A DNA stretch of 64,000 nt, taken from NCBI GenBank assembly GCA_023333565.1, contig JAJKFH010000115.1:1736001-1800000 (forward strand), given 5' to 3'. The notes beneath the pieces are model-generated. The model had not been told where the DNA came from, made no database searches, and saw only the letters and a program-made list of their open reading frames with translations. This document shows, in pieces, positions 1 through 12,605 of this stretch. How positions within the stretch are numbered: position 1 is the first letter of the stretch; every line of letters starts with the position of its first letter. Source of the stretch: Puffinus mauretanicus. Lineage: Eukaryota; Chordata; Aves; Procellariiformes; Procellariidae. The position numbers and the translations under genes were made by a program.

Positions 1-3000
1 TACATTTTCAGCATCTGTCCAACATATCCAGATTTCTCTGGAATCCAGGAGGCTGAGAAGGGAAACAACAGCAAGAAAATTCATGCCAGCCTTTTCTTGT
101 GGCAGCCCTAGAGCTCAAGCACAGGATGTATATTCTGTTGTGTTCTGCTTGAAGGCTGGTGATTACATGTCCAAGATGAAAAGCTCCTCTGAATCTTTTA
201 GTTACAAATGAGCATTTCATGATGCATATTAAACTTGACACATTAACTCCTGGATGAATTGCTTACAAAGGGAGCTGCTTAAGACTATTAAGATATATAC
301 AGTGAAATCCTAGGTGCTAAGTAGAGTTAACATTATTCCAAAGTGTATTTGTTTTTAAAGTGTCTGGTTTAGCTTAAGTTTCTCTCTTTAATCATGCATA
401 CTGCCCCAGGCTGCCAAAAAGGCAGCCATCAGTGTTGCTTAGTGAAGGCAGCTTAGTGCTGTCAGCCATCTTATCTCCCCTGCTGCATGGGCGATAGCTT
501 TTATCTGTGAGTATAAACATTAAAATGGAACTATAATCCTACCTTAGTCCTACAGAAGATTTCCAGCTGTTTCTCAGATATGAAGAAACTCCTCCCATTA
601 GAGAAAGGCATATGTGTCTGTTTGTGTGCATATTTGTGAGTACGTGTGTTTGGACAGTAAAAATCACGATGAGCAGGAATTTATTTGGAAAAAGAAATTC
701 TGCTTAGGAACTTTCTGGAAATAGCTAGCTAAGCCAGGGAGCCAATTTTATATAACAATCCCAATCTAACATATCGAATGTAATTTAAAAATCTATGCAT
801 ATTAATAATGTGGCACCACAGCATAATGTGCTTTAAAACTGTTTTCTCTTTAATGCACCATTCAATTTTTTTTTCAGGGCTTTTCATGCACAGCACCTCA
901 GAGCATCAGTTTAAATAAGGAAATAAAAGAGAGCAAAGGTGCTAGCATATGAAATCCTAAAAGTAAGTTTGTTTCAGCATTATTCATGAAAAAGAAGGGA
1001 AGCATTTTTAATAAATGGGGGAAGATAATTTCACCATTTCTGCATGGGAACTGAAAGTTCTTTCCTTCTAGGTTATCAGCTGAATACAATAACATTTTCC
1101 AAAGCATATTAAAATTAAGTATGCAAATCTAGAAAATATTCTTTTTTCTAAAATCAGGAAAAACATGCAGGATAGTTTAGAGATATATTGTCTCATCATT
1201 CCTTTAACAGCTTCCTCTGTCCTCTCGTCACTGGCCCCACCTGCAGTCACATTATTATTAGATCCTTTGTGCTATAGGTACCATTTGGAACAACCCCCCT
1301 ACAGCTTTTCACTGCAACAATACTTCTTTTTTCTGACCTTAAATTATCAGTTTCTTACTCATAGTTGCTCTCCTCTCCTGATAATGTTGTACGCAACTTA
1401 ACTTTGGGAACACAAGGAATGCTGTTTGTTGATCTGGGGTTGGCAGAAAAGAAGAAAAGATGGATGGTACTGGGCTGTCTCTCTTTCACTGTTACCCTGT
1501 TTCATTCAAATGGAGTGTGAATCAGACCAGGGAATAGAAAGTGTGAAGATCTCATCCATCAAGACACAAAATTCCCATTTTCCCAATTGAACCACTGACT
1601 TCCATTGAAGCTTTTGAAAGATTCCTACTTCATTCAGAGATTCTGAATTAAACCCTATATTGGATGCAAATGATGAAAAAGGTCGTTACATGTTTAACTC
1701 AAAGAGCATAAGTAGTTATCTTAATGTCAACTCAAATGCTTGAAGTAGAGTTCTTCCCTAAACATTTATAGGAGTCCTTAAAATATTCTGTTAGGTTATC
1801 AAAGCCATACAAAAAGTTTTGATTCCCAATTATCATTAAAAATTAATTGAAACAGGGTATTGAAATCCCTTATGTACAATTCTGTATATGCAATTCAAGT
1901 AATGTGGATAAGCAGAAATTAATAGGAAATGGCTGCCCCCAATGCATTGAAAGCCTTGGCTTTCAGTTGTATTGAAAATAAAGTTATTATTGAAGATTCT
2001 AACAATTCTAATGTTGTTGCCTAGCTTTAGAATGACAATGAAAAGCTCAGCAACAAATAATAGAAATTTAAACTGTCACATTTTTAAGTGTCAAATGTAT
2101 GGTTATATAGCAGATAGAGATGGTTACAACAGGGATAACCTCTGCTAACTTAACAAGACAGGAGCACATTTCTAATAAAAAAGCACACAGAAATGTATTA
2201 TGTTTAATAGAATCTCTTTGCTTTTTCTTTCTTCTCACTTAATACCTTCTAAGGAGCTCTGATTGTAGCAGTTTTTAAGCTTCTGTAGAAGCATTCAACA
2301 TTCTTACTCTGGGATTTGATGCAGAAGTGTGCCCTCAAATCAAGACAAGTCTCATCAGACTGGGATTTTTACTGCCCTTCCTCACTAAAATCAATAGTTT
2401 ATACCAACTAGATTAGATCAGGCTAGATATATGAGCTGTTCCTGGTTTCACTGCTAACTGCATAAAAGTAAACACATCAAAATAAATAAATAAAAAAAAC
2501 CCCAACTGACCATTTCCATTTGGAATATACTCTCCTGATGGAAAAAACCTCAACCCCCTCTATTTTCACTGAATACTTTATATATACGAACACAATCACA
2601 AACTAGAGAATTATTCTAACCCCTATTAAAATCAGAAGAAAAAAATCTCTTTCTCTTTCTGTAGACATTGGATCAAGACCCTTACAAGCAGTTCCAGTGA
2701 AAACAATGGAATTGCCCGTGACAGAATTTGGCCAGAACTTTTAATAATTATTCTGATAATATCTGAAGGAAAAAAAAAAAAGGTGGAAATTAAAAAGAGA
2801 AAGGTGCTATTTTTAATCAAACTCAGTGTTTTTTAATGTAAATTTTTGTCTTGTATAAAGATGATTAAAATGGAACAAATCGTTAAAATAGTTCCCAACT
2901 TCCTAGTGATACTGAATGAGGGAGAAATTTTACACTGAAGAGATAATTGGCATATTTAGCTAATCTTTTATTAATGTAGCACAATTGTAACATACATCTT

Positions 3001-3962
3001 GTCTCAGAAAAGCCAGCATGGAAGTTTTTATGTCATTATGCTGTGACTCCACTTTTTAATAATTTTCTGCAGATGCAGTTTTTCATAACAAATATGAGAT
3101 TTTTCATTTTTATGTGTTGTATGCTATGCAGTTCTATTCAGTGAAGAACAGGTTCCTTTCAGTACTAAATCTTTAAGCAACACACCCCTATTATGGGAAC
3201 TATGCAGAACTTTCATGGATACATTTTAATCTAAAGAAAAATAATAATAATTACACTTTATGCTTTTGATATATAAAATTTTATACAAAATCGTGTTTTA
3301 TGGAATGTGTAAAACAATACATTCTCAATCACAAAAAGTCACTAGATTACCAAGAGGTTTGTGGTATTTCAAAAAGCTATATGGAAAGGTAATCAATTAT
3401 AATTCTCCGGCACATTAATACGAAAAATTCGATTCCTAATTTTGCAATCAGTATTTCAGAATAACAGATCTCTCCAAGATTGCAGCAGTGCATGCTATAA
3501 ACTAAGGATAGATACATACTTGACAAACCATCACCGGACATAAAGAATAGGCAAGGATTCCTTATTTACGGAAGGACAAAGAAAAATTCCTCTTTCACCC
3601 AAGTTTAAAGAAGGAGAGTATGTAATGTCCTCAAGTGTCCATTCCAATTTCTTAGCAGGATTGCAAACCAGCAGTGAAACAGAGTTTATAGAATCCCTTT
3701 TATATTTTAAACATAGCCATCTAGGACAGGATTTGGAGAATCTGGTTAGTGCTACATGAATACTCACGCTGGAAAGATATGATCAGTAACACCAATACCA
3801 TTGCACTTTTATCATCTGGAATGTAGTACTCTCATTAATTGGAAATCCAATTCTCCAAATCTCTGAGCATCCAGAAAGGACACATCATCTAGGAACCTGA
3901 AAACATACTGTGGCATATCACTGGTCTTAATAATTAGGTATTATGTGTATGAAATTATGTTT
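1..3962. other. Unique AT-rich non-coding stretch
   Basis: No gene, RNA gene or recognisable transposon is visible here. Open frames are all under 80 codons and none resembles a known protein. Local texture includes a TG-rich patch near 600-655, a short AAAT-type tract near 2480-2500 and an A-run near 2770. Remnants too old to recognise by eye could be present. Confidence 0.6.
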
Positions 3963-5285
3963 TTAGAATCACAGAATGCTTAAGGTTGGATGAGATCCTC
4001 TGAGGTCATCTAGTCCAAACCACTGCTCAAAGCAGGGTCTTGATACTCCAGATGCAGTTGCACAAATGCTGAGTAGATGGGAAGGATCACCTCCCCATAG
4101 CCTGCTTGCTATTATCTTGTTAATGCAGCCCAAGATGCTGTTAGCCTGCTTTTCTGCAAGGCACATTGCTGACTCCTCTTCAATTTGCTGTTCACCATGC
4201 CCCTTCAGTTCTCCTCTGCAAAGCTGTTTTCTAATCAGTCAACCACCACCTTGTACTGTTGCATGGGATCATTCTACCCTAGGTGTATGAAACTGCATTT
4301 GTCTTTGTTCAACGCCATGAAGTCCCTGTCAGACTATCTTTCCCAGCTTATCTAGCTCACACTACCAGCCCTGCCCTCCAGCATATTGACCATGACCCAC
4401 AATTCAGTATTCACTGTGAACTTTCTAAGGGTACATTTAATTTCACCTTCTATGTCATTAATAAAGTCATGCAACAGTTTTGGTGCCAGGATCAGTCCCT
4501 GAGGAATACCACTAAGAGACCAGCTGCCAGAGGTCCTTCCAAATTTCCATTCACTTTGTAGTCGTCTTACCCAGCCCATATCTCACCAATTTGCCTATTG
4601 CGACACCATGGCAGATGGGATCAGGAGCCTTGCTAAAGTCAAAGAAAACAACCTCTGCTCTCTCCTTGTTCACAGAGCTGGCCTTCTCGTCATGATTTAC
4701 CAAGAGACTATTTGTCCTTGGCAAATTCCTGATAGCTGTTCCTGATCACTGTCTTGTCATTCATGAATTTGGAAATGGCTTCCATTGGATTTGCTCCATA
4801 ACATCCTCAAGGACCAAGGTAAGGCTGACTAGTCTGCAGTTCCCTGGTTCCTTGCTTTTCTTGAAGGTGACTGTGATGTCTGTCTTCTTCCAATTACTAG
4901 AAGTTCCCTGATTGGTATGACCTTTCAAATATGGTAAAGGTCTTGCAGTGACATTGGTCAGCTCCAGTACCCCTGGACGCATCCCATCTCAGCCCATTGA
5001 CTTCTGTATGTCTAGATGGCTCAGGTGCTCCCTAACTGTATCTTTCTCTACTGTGGTTACTGTTTCACTCCCAAAGACTCTGCTAGCAGTCTCAAGGAGC
5101 TGAGTCATCTAAGGGCAGACTTTACCAGTTTTAAAAAAGCAGAAAATCAAAAAGGCATAGAGTACCTTGGCCTTTTCTGTGTCCTGTGTCACTAGGTTCC
5201 CCACCCCACTGAATAGTGAATCCACCTTTTTCTTAGTCTTTTTGCTGCTGTTGTGTTCATAGAAGTAGGTATCCACTAAACCTAA
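3963..5285 (-). mobile_element. CR1 LINE, 5'-truncated, decayed reverse transcriptase
   Basis: This is a Chicken Repeat 1 non-LTR retrotransposon in reverse orientation. The plus strand opens with AGAATCACAGAATG, the complement of the CR1 3' end, followed by the conserved segment ending in CTGCTCAAAGCAGGGTC. The minus-strand frame at 4352-4579 translates to reverse transcriptase with the SGIPQG motif, then FINDI and a CTLRKF stretch. A second piece at 4761-4982 carries the upstream WKK...FKK...PGNCR...VSLT signature. The part beyond about 5100 matches CR1 sequence further toward the 5' end of the ORF. The coding frame is split into separate pieces. The catalytic FADD-type box reads FTVN, so both aspartates are lost. 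At about 1.3 kb against roughly 4.5 kb for a full CR1 it is 5'-truncated, as most copies are. It cannot move by itself. Confidence 0.93.
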
Positions 5286-6569
5286 GTGATAAGAAAAAAT
5301 AATTTTATGTTTTCTTCTTGCTTTACAGGATAGAGGGAAAAAAAAAATCAGCCAACTCTATTTGTGATCAGAAAGTAGAGGTGAGGGAGAACCATGCAAA
5401 AATTGTATTTTTCAAGACTGCTGATGTTAAAAAACTAGTAAATACTCAACCAGCTTATTCTTCATTAATCTGAAGCCCACATTCCACAACAATTTTGTTC
5501 CAGAAAATATTACTTATCAAATTTTCATAAATTTAAAAAAATTACAAAAGATATGTTAATGTGGCTGACATGCATTTTCCATTAAGCATTCTAAAATGTT
5601 TACTCTTCTTGGTGAATCAGAAATAATTCTAGAGGAGCATAAACTGATTTAAATTGGGCTACGACAGTTCCCCACTTCCCTCCCTCTTCCTTTGTAGCAG
5701 CTCTAGCATTCATTTGGCCTTCCAATGAATCAATTCAACTTACTGAGCTTGCAGGAAACTATTCCATTTCTTTTTTGGGTTAGTTTTCTGCTGACTTAGC
5801 AAGTGAACTGACACATCAGACAGCCAAGATAAGCAAATGTGCCAGAGCAAAGGGTGCACTGACATTTAGGCTTACTTAATCCCTCATGAAGCTGCATCCT
5901 GAATTAGTATCCAAAATATAATGCTAGTCTAGATACTTGAAATGCTATGTTTGTATATACATTTTGTTTATTCTTTCTGTTTATTATTACACTAGCAGCT
6001 AGAAGTCAGTTTGAACTGTCTGTGAGGTATTGTTCAAATACAGAGTAAGAAAACGTCACTATCCAAACGGACATGGCAAAGGAGAGACAGAAAAACAGAA
6101 GTACAGAAGTACAGAATCTTCTGCAAACAGTCCGTGTCTGAACCGAAAGCAGAACTCAGGTCCGCTTCATTCAATTTGATGCCTCTCTGCTAGAGAGAAA
6201 ACAGGATTATAAGTGCACTTTCTGCTCAGAAACAGTCAGCTCCCCACATATGAATATTTGACTCCCTGACTAGGAAGCATTTTCTAAATACTGACAAGGT
6301 TTGACAGTGAAATCTTAGTCCTCAACAAAGTCAATAGCAAAACCAGTAATTCACTTCCAGCTCCAATTTATTTTAATAAAACAATGTCTACTGAAGCTTG
6401 GAGCACAAACAGATTCTGAGATAGGTCTCCCTGTGCATGATCATCGGTGCAAGGCAAAGTTTAGAAGCTAAGGAACAAATAAAGACCCACCATTTTATAG
6501 ACATGATTCAACTTAAAGAGGACTCTGATGAATAATACTTATTTCATCAGAAACAGTACATGTATTGGG
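5286..6569. other. Unique non-coding stretch
   Basis: No gene or transposon is recognised between the CR1 copy and the pyrimidine tract. A short imperfect tandem of an ACAGAAGT-type octamer lies near 6095-6113. Confidence 0.55.
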
Positions 6570-6606
6570 TTTTTTTTTTCTTTTTTTTTCTTTTTTTTTT
6601 CTTTTC
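6570..6606. repeat. Pyrimidine tract, T-run plus C repeat
   Basis: Runs of nine to twelve T are each separated by a single C, giving a period of about 10 bases on the plus strand. It may be a decayed poly(T), meaning the tail of a minus-strand retrocopy, or a simple repeat. No retrocopy body is recognised beside it. Confidence 0.85.
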
Positions 6607-6799
6607 TTTAACCTATTTTGTTCACTAAGCTACTAAACTTAGGGAAATGCTGTTTTGGTTTTTAAAACCCTGGCTACATAAAACACCTGTATCAAGAGAA
6701 GAATGCATCAGCAAAGCTACAGGTAGTTAACTTTAACGTTGGAACAATATTTTATTATGTCTCCAGGAGGAAACATAACCAAAAGCATTGAAATCCATG

Positions 6800-7564
6800 G
6801 TATGCTCTTTATGCGGCAAGGTGCTGGAGCTGCAGGCCGGCCCCTGCGAGGCGCGGCCGGGGCCGCCCCGGGCCGGACACAGCCGGTTCCAGCCGGCTCC
6901 AACGGCCCCAGCGCGGGGCACAGCTGAGCCCCTCAGCCGCGGGCGGGCGCCTCGGGGAGAGCCCGGGTGAGGAAGGGCAAAACGCTGCCCGGCAGCCAGG
7001 GCTGAGGGACCCGTGTGAGAACCAGCCCTGCGAGCCCCGCGGGGAGAGCAGGAGGAGGGGAGGAGGGGCTCCGGGCGCCCCAGCAGAGACGCCCCTGCGG
7101 CCCCGGGAGAGACCCCGGTGGGGCAGGGGTTTCCCTGCAGCCCGTGGGAAGGCCCCAGGCTGGAGCAGGGAAACGCGTGAGGAGGAAGGAGCGGCAGGGA
7201 GGGGCTGTTATGGACTGACCGCAGCCCCCAGTCCCCATCCCCCTGTGCTCCTCGGGGGAGTAGGTAGAGGAGTCGGGAGTGAAGGGGTGAAGGTGAGCCT
7301 AGAAAAGGGGGAATGGGGAGAAGGTGTTTTATTTTTTGTCTTTGTTTCTCACTGTCCTACTATATTTTAATTGTCAATAAATTAAATTAATATTCATCAA
7401 GCTGAGTCTGTTTTGCCAGTGATGGTAATTGGCCAGTGATCTCCCTGCCTTATCTCAACCCACAAACTTTTCCACCTTCTTTTGTCCACCTGTCCTGTTG
7501 AGGAGGGGAAGTCAGAGAGTGTCTGGGTGGGCATCTGGCAGCCAGCCAAGGTTGATCCACCATA
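6800..7564 (+). mobile_element. GC-rich avian ERV LTR, probably 5'-truncated
   Basis: This block matches, from memory of avian genomes, a widespread family of endogenous retrovirus LTRs. From about 6820 to 7320 it is GC- and CpG-rich, in sharp contrast to its AT-rich flanks, and corresponds to U3. It then passes through a T-rich segment to AATAAA at 7376-7381 and a U5-like end that finishes at GATCCACCATA. That end is close to the family's terminal CCACCACA, with the last dinucleotide altered to TA. The poly(A) signal sets the sense strand as plus. The expected 5' terminal TGTGGTGGGTT is not seen, so the left end is truncated or diverged and the start is approximate. No internal ERV region follows. 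The short frames in the GC-rich part, up to 101 codons, are composition artefacts. Confidence 0.8.
7376..7381 (+). promoter_or_regulatory. LTR polyadenylation signal AATAAA
   Basis: A canonical AATAAA lies between the GC-rich part and the 3' part of the LTR, where the R/U5 boundary signal belongs. It supports plus-strand orientation. Confidence 0.6.
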
Positions 7565-10500
7565 TCCATCTAATTCGGGAAAGTCCAGTTGAATTTTTCC
7601 TTGCAGAACATAAGCAAAATGTAATCCAGGGAAAGCAATAAGTTTGCTGATTATCTGCATTTTTAGGCTATCCTAAAAATAAACTAAACATACTTCCTTA
7701 CTACCCTACATTATTTAAGGTCTTTTTCTGCACCTCTCCCATTCAATTAACTCCTAAGAAAACAGACTGCCATTCTGTATATGTTTAAGTGAAACAGTAT
7801 GAGAAAAGGATGTCTTCTTCACTTGTCTACAGTTTCTCATTCCAATTCAGCTCGACTTATCTAAAAAGTAATAATGTAATGAAAATTCATAGAATTACTT
7901 TACTGCAGCAAAGCTAAAATATAACTGTCTCTTCCCCGTCTCCCACACATTAACTAACTTGCACTACCACTGACCTGTAGGACTGAATATTCTTCCTTTA
8001 CCTTACTGACCTTTACGTTCTCCTGAGTGAAGCATATGCTTCTGTAGAGCAGTGGAGTGAACTCATTGAGCACCCAGCAAAAGAATTGTAGGAGGTGAAA
8101 GGAAGACCAGTTTCTGTGACCATGCTGGAAGTCTGCCCAAACTGTTGATCGTCAAGGAAAAGGAAGAAGGGACGGGTAACTTTAGAGACACTAGGTGATC
8201 AATCAGGCAGTCTGAATCTAAGCAAATAGATTATCCCCTGTAGGGATAAGATACCTGGGTGGCAAGTGTAGCTGTGGAGTGGTGAGGGAAGCTACAGTCT
8301 GTTGAGATGGATACTCATCCATGTTCATATTGCTGTCACAGAAGATAACTTTGATAAGTATGATTTGAAAAATGGTGAAAATTAATTATGAAATATCCAG
8401 ATACTATGGAACATTTAAGTACCCCAACAGGAACTATATCACCTATAGTTTTTTCTCTTTCTTTGTAAAGTTGAAGATGGTTTGACAAGCAGAAATTAGA
8501 ATGACATTAGAAATCTAGAGTTCCTAAAACTAATTTCTATTTTGTGTTTATTTTACCATTCAAAACTGAATGATACAAGGTATAAAGTCAGTAGGACATA
8601 AAAACACTTTTAATTCTTTGATTGATAGGAATGCATTTAAGCATATGCTTAAGAGATTAAGCCTATACTTAAGAGATTAAGCTTTCACTGCTGAATTACA
8701 GCCCTGTTGGGACTTTATGGCAACAGTAGCGTCATAGATCTTTGACAGTGATATACATAGTTAATTAATGTCTTAGAGGAGCAGGTAAGATTTTCAAGCT
8801 CATCATAATAGAGCACTTTCCGTAATTATTTATATCTGAAATCAAAATGCATTGTATTATATGAATTCTCTGAGGTGCACATCTGTAAAGAATATGGGCC
8901 AATCTAGCCAGGTGAGCATTAAGATTAGTTCTCCTTAACTAATGATAATGATGTTTTTCCAAATCTCAGCTTACTAATGATCTTGAAGGAACTAGAACTA
9001 CATCAGTGATAGAAGAGAAAGACCATGTCCTCTTATAAACTTCTATAGTCTTTTTCAGGAATACATCCCTGGGCTATCAAGCCAATGGCAGCATGTACAT
9101 TAATTTCAAAGGGGCTTAGGTTTCACATTGTGCAGCTAGAAATCATTGCCATATATAGAAAAGTTCCATTTGGAAGAGGAAGGTTTTGCTTTTGATAGTC
9201 TTCTTCTTAGGAAAGACAGTTGGCCTGGATAGCTTTTTGGGGAATGAAATATAAGGACAAGTGCTAGAGAGTCCAGGATCATAGTTGTTGACTGAAGCTT
9301 ATTTGAGCACTACAATAATACAGTGATAAACAACAATTAATAAATAAATAGCAAATACTACTTGAACTTTAAAATCAAGGTCAGATGTCTCTCTCAAGCA
9401 TGTGTTCTAATGCCACAGGTTATTTGTTTTGGTGCAGGAATTAAGAGTTATAGCTCTTGAGGCTGAACAATGTCAGAAGGTCAGACTAGTTCATTGCATT
9501 GTTCTTACAGCACATAAAATCTATGAGAGTATGAGCTTTGGAGCTGAACTTCGCATACCAAAGTATTTGTTCTCCATATAAAAAAAAAAGTTCCTTTACG
9601 TAAAAGACTTGACATACCAGAATAAAGTGCATCAGCCTGTTTTCTGTAATATTATCTATCAGATCCATTGTGAGAAAATTACCCTTTACATACCTGGCTG
9701 TACACATTCTGCAGAAATTGCCAGGTTTTGCAGAAACTTCTCTACTGTTCTTTACTATGATGTAAAGATACTGTGCTATTCCATCTGTAAAGCACTGAAT
9801 TTTAATGTGTATTTAATAAGATTTAGACTGAAATAACATTTAACATTTTTGTATTTTACAGTTATTGCTCCTGAATTTGTACTTGCATATTCTATTAGTT
9901 ACTGTTTTTGTTATTGTTTGGTACTTGCAAACTGCTAGCAACAGACAGTTTATACTGTATTTGATTACACAGTTAGACAAAACAGTTTAGCACATTATAG
10001 TGTAATCAGAACTACTCAAAAAATCAACTTAGCCTTGGTCTTGTAGAATCATGAGTGGTCTAAATGTACAACTTGCCCTTTTCAAGAAGATATTCTGTAG
10101 CAGGAATGTGTATGAACAGGGCTTTTATTTTATTCTTTCCTCTTGTAAAGAGTGAGTAAACTGAAATGACAAGATCAATCCTGTATGAATGTTCCCTGTG
10201 GGACTTTCGAGAAAAGCAAAAAGAAACCTGATTCATTTCTGGTCCAGAGCATAAAAAGTGTTAGCATGTTTCAGTGCAAAGTTAGAGATGCAGGACAGGA
10301 GACAACTAGATCAGTAGAATTGAAAATGTACAAGTAGAGCTTTGTTTGGAGTTTTATTTTTCAAAAGGTTTTTTTTTTTTCCCCTCGTCAGAAGACACCA
10401 GTTCCATAATAGTCAAAACTCTCCATGAAGATACTTCAGGGACATGTATCAAAATCATGTATGTTGTTTGGGACTAGGATAGAACTACTTGGCTTTGGAA

Positions 10501-12470
10501 TCTGTTTCTTTCTCAGTCCTTACTTATAGCTAAAGGATCAGAGCATCTGACTTTATATTTCAATGACTGCAAAAGTCACCTGGGATGGAAAAAAAAAAAT
10601 TAACAATGGTGAATACTCGATTATTTTAAAGAGGTAGCAAAAGGGCTGAATAAGCCTGGCCCGTAATAATAAATGACCGGGTGGCTACAGTACTTATGGG
10701 ATAAGTACTCAGACTGACCAAGTCTGAGTCTCCCACTTCCTAAATCAAGACCCTCCTTATCAGGATTTTTGGTATTTTCACTTCTGTGTAGTAAATCTCT
10801 AAACCCTGCAAAATGGATCACTTTCCTGAAGAACTGGAAAATCTTTCTAAGCTTGAAAATGTACACAGAAACAGGAAACATTTCCAACACAGCTCTAAGG
10901 ACCCAGATAATAGGGAGAAGAAGTCAGGTAGTGCTGGAGCCGAACCCCTGAAGCTACCATCGTGTAAGTCCTGACAAAATTCAAAGTCACATTGCTTTTC
11001 ATTATCAATAATTTTTGCACTGGTAGTCTGAAGCAGCATCTAAAGCTTTGCTTTCTTTTTCAAAGTTTACCTGAGTCTCTTTAATCTGGCTGTGCATTTT
11101 TCAAAACAGATTTTTTAATGTTATTGTAATTTCAATATTTCCTGTTTTAGAATAGGTCAAAAATATAAGATCAGAGTTTTCCAACACGTTATTTTCAGAT
11201 TTTTGCTCTCGATCTCAGGAAATAGAGAAAACTAAATGTAACATGATTGTCTCAATCTCTAAAAACTTTAGCGTCATTTTGAAGTTCCAATACAATTTCA
11301 ACCTTACAATATTTGTTTGCTCCTTTTACAATTTCTTCAACATATGTTTTCACAACCTGCAGGCTACTATCAGGGCTACCTACCTACTAACTCTGTTACT
11401 AACACCAAGTAAACCCCTGTTACATTAAAACCCTTTTACTTTTTCCTTCTCCTGCATGAGGAAGATTACAGTATGGAAGAAAAAACTGGCTGTTTTGGAA
11501 GATACAGCTTAAAGCAACTCTTACATCTCATGGCCACTAATGGCAATTTGTGCTCCTGTGACTCAAGGTCAGAAAATTGCTAAAATAAGTAGGTGACAAT
11601 CCTCAGTCTTGTCCCAAATGCAAATGTTATGTAAATTACATATTGTTTGAATTTTAACTGGTCTGTGCTTTACCAACTAGAAATATGAAATCAGAGAGTG
11701 GAAAGTCTTACGTGAAGTTGCATTCATGAACTCCACCAAACTGAGTCCTCACAGTAAGTGTTTTTCATGATTTTAGAGGCAGAAATTACACAGAACAGTA
11801 CGTTTTACAGACAAGTGTTAATGGCCTTTTCAATCTTTCTCTAACCTAGAGCTATAAATTCAGACTAACATGAGAAGCTGCCACCTTTTTCTCTAGTTAC
11901 ATTGGCATAACTATACCAGCCTCAGAACACAGGCAGTGAGTACACTAGCAGAAGGAATTTCTCCCTCAGTAGTTTTGCTACCTGCCTTGAAAATATGCTG
12001 TAAGCTGGCAAACCCTCTTCCGCTAGGAAAGCTGCATGTAAGGGTTTTCCCCACAGCAGAATGATTTCACCTGGGGTATGGCTTTCTCACATTATATGTT
12101 GACAAAACTAGGCTGCAAAACTTGTGGATCAAGCTTGGGTATCATCTGCCCTTGCTCTCCTGGTCCATTTCCATCTATCCGCCATCTTCCTGGCAGCCAA
12201 CTCTGTCTAGCAAATCTCAGTACAAGGAGCCTGATTTAAAGTCAATGGAGAAGAGCAGAAAAAAAAGATCCATAGGCATGGTTAGGCTTTAAGATAGCTG
12301 AATGCTATGAATTTACTAATTTGTATCTCCAGCAAAATTATTTCTCTTCTTCCCATACACTAAGCCATGTATATCGATGTTTCCAGATACGCTTCCTAAA
12401 CAGTATGTAATCGAAACAATATCTGCCCCCAAACTTTAGTTCCTAAACTAGTAAAGGCTACAATTCATGT
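7565..12470. other. Unique non-coding stretch
   Basis: About 4.9 kb of AT-rich DNA without a recognised gene or transposon. The longest frames are under 90 codons. The only clear structure is the 20-bp tandem duplication at 8645-8684 and a short AATA tract near 9335-9350. Confidence 0.55.
8645..8684. repeat. 20-bp tandem duplication
   Basis: The unit ATGCTTAAGAGATTAAGCCT is followed directly by a second copy starting ATACTTAAGAGATTAAGC, with few mismatches. It looks like a small replication-slippage duplication. No function is suggested. Confidence 0.9.
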
Positions 12471-12472
12471 TT

Positions 12473-12507
12473 AAAAAAAGAAGAAGAAAAAAAAAAGGGG
12501 GGGGGGG
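12473..12507. repeat. Poly(A) tract joined to an 11-G run
   Basis: A purine tract of A with occasional G passes directly into eleven consecutive G at 12497-12507. It lies just left of two inverted repeats. A-to-G homopolymer junctions are unstable and prone to sequencing error. Confidence 0.85.
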
Positions 12508-12539
12508 AGGATCATATCTTTGCATTTCTTGCAGTTTCT

Positions 12540-12568
12540 CAGAACTTTGTCTTCGGTGCAAAGTTCTG
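12540..12568. repeat. Perfect 10-bp inverted repeat, 9-base loop
   Basis: CAGAACTTTG at 12540-12549 and CAAAGTTCTG at 12559-12568 are exact reverse complements, separated by TCTTCGGTG. It could form a hairpin in RNA or single-stranded DNA. It is followed 13 bases later by a perfect palindrome. Confidence 0.9.
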
Positions 12569-12581
12569 TATCAACAGTAAA

Positions 12582-12605
12582 AACAAACCATGTACATGGT
12601 TTGTT
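12582..12605. repeat. 24-bp perfect palindrome
   Basis: AACAAACCATGT and its exact reverse complement ACATGGTTTGTT abut with no spacer, giving 12-bp arms. This could be a dimeric protein-binding site or a cruciform seed. It lies in no recognised repeat. Confidence 0.92.

Noticed and set aside
6717..7238. Proline/alanine/glycine-rich frames in the GC-rich block
   Set aside because: They overlap in several frames on both strands inside an LTR and reflect GC composition.
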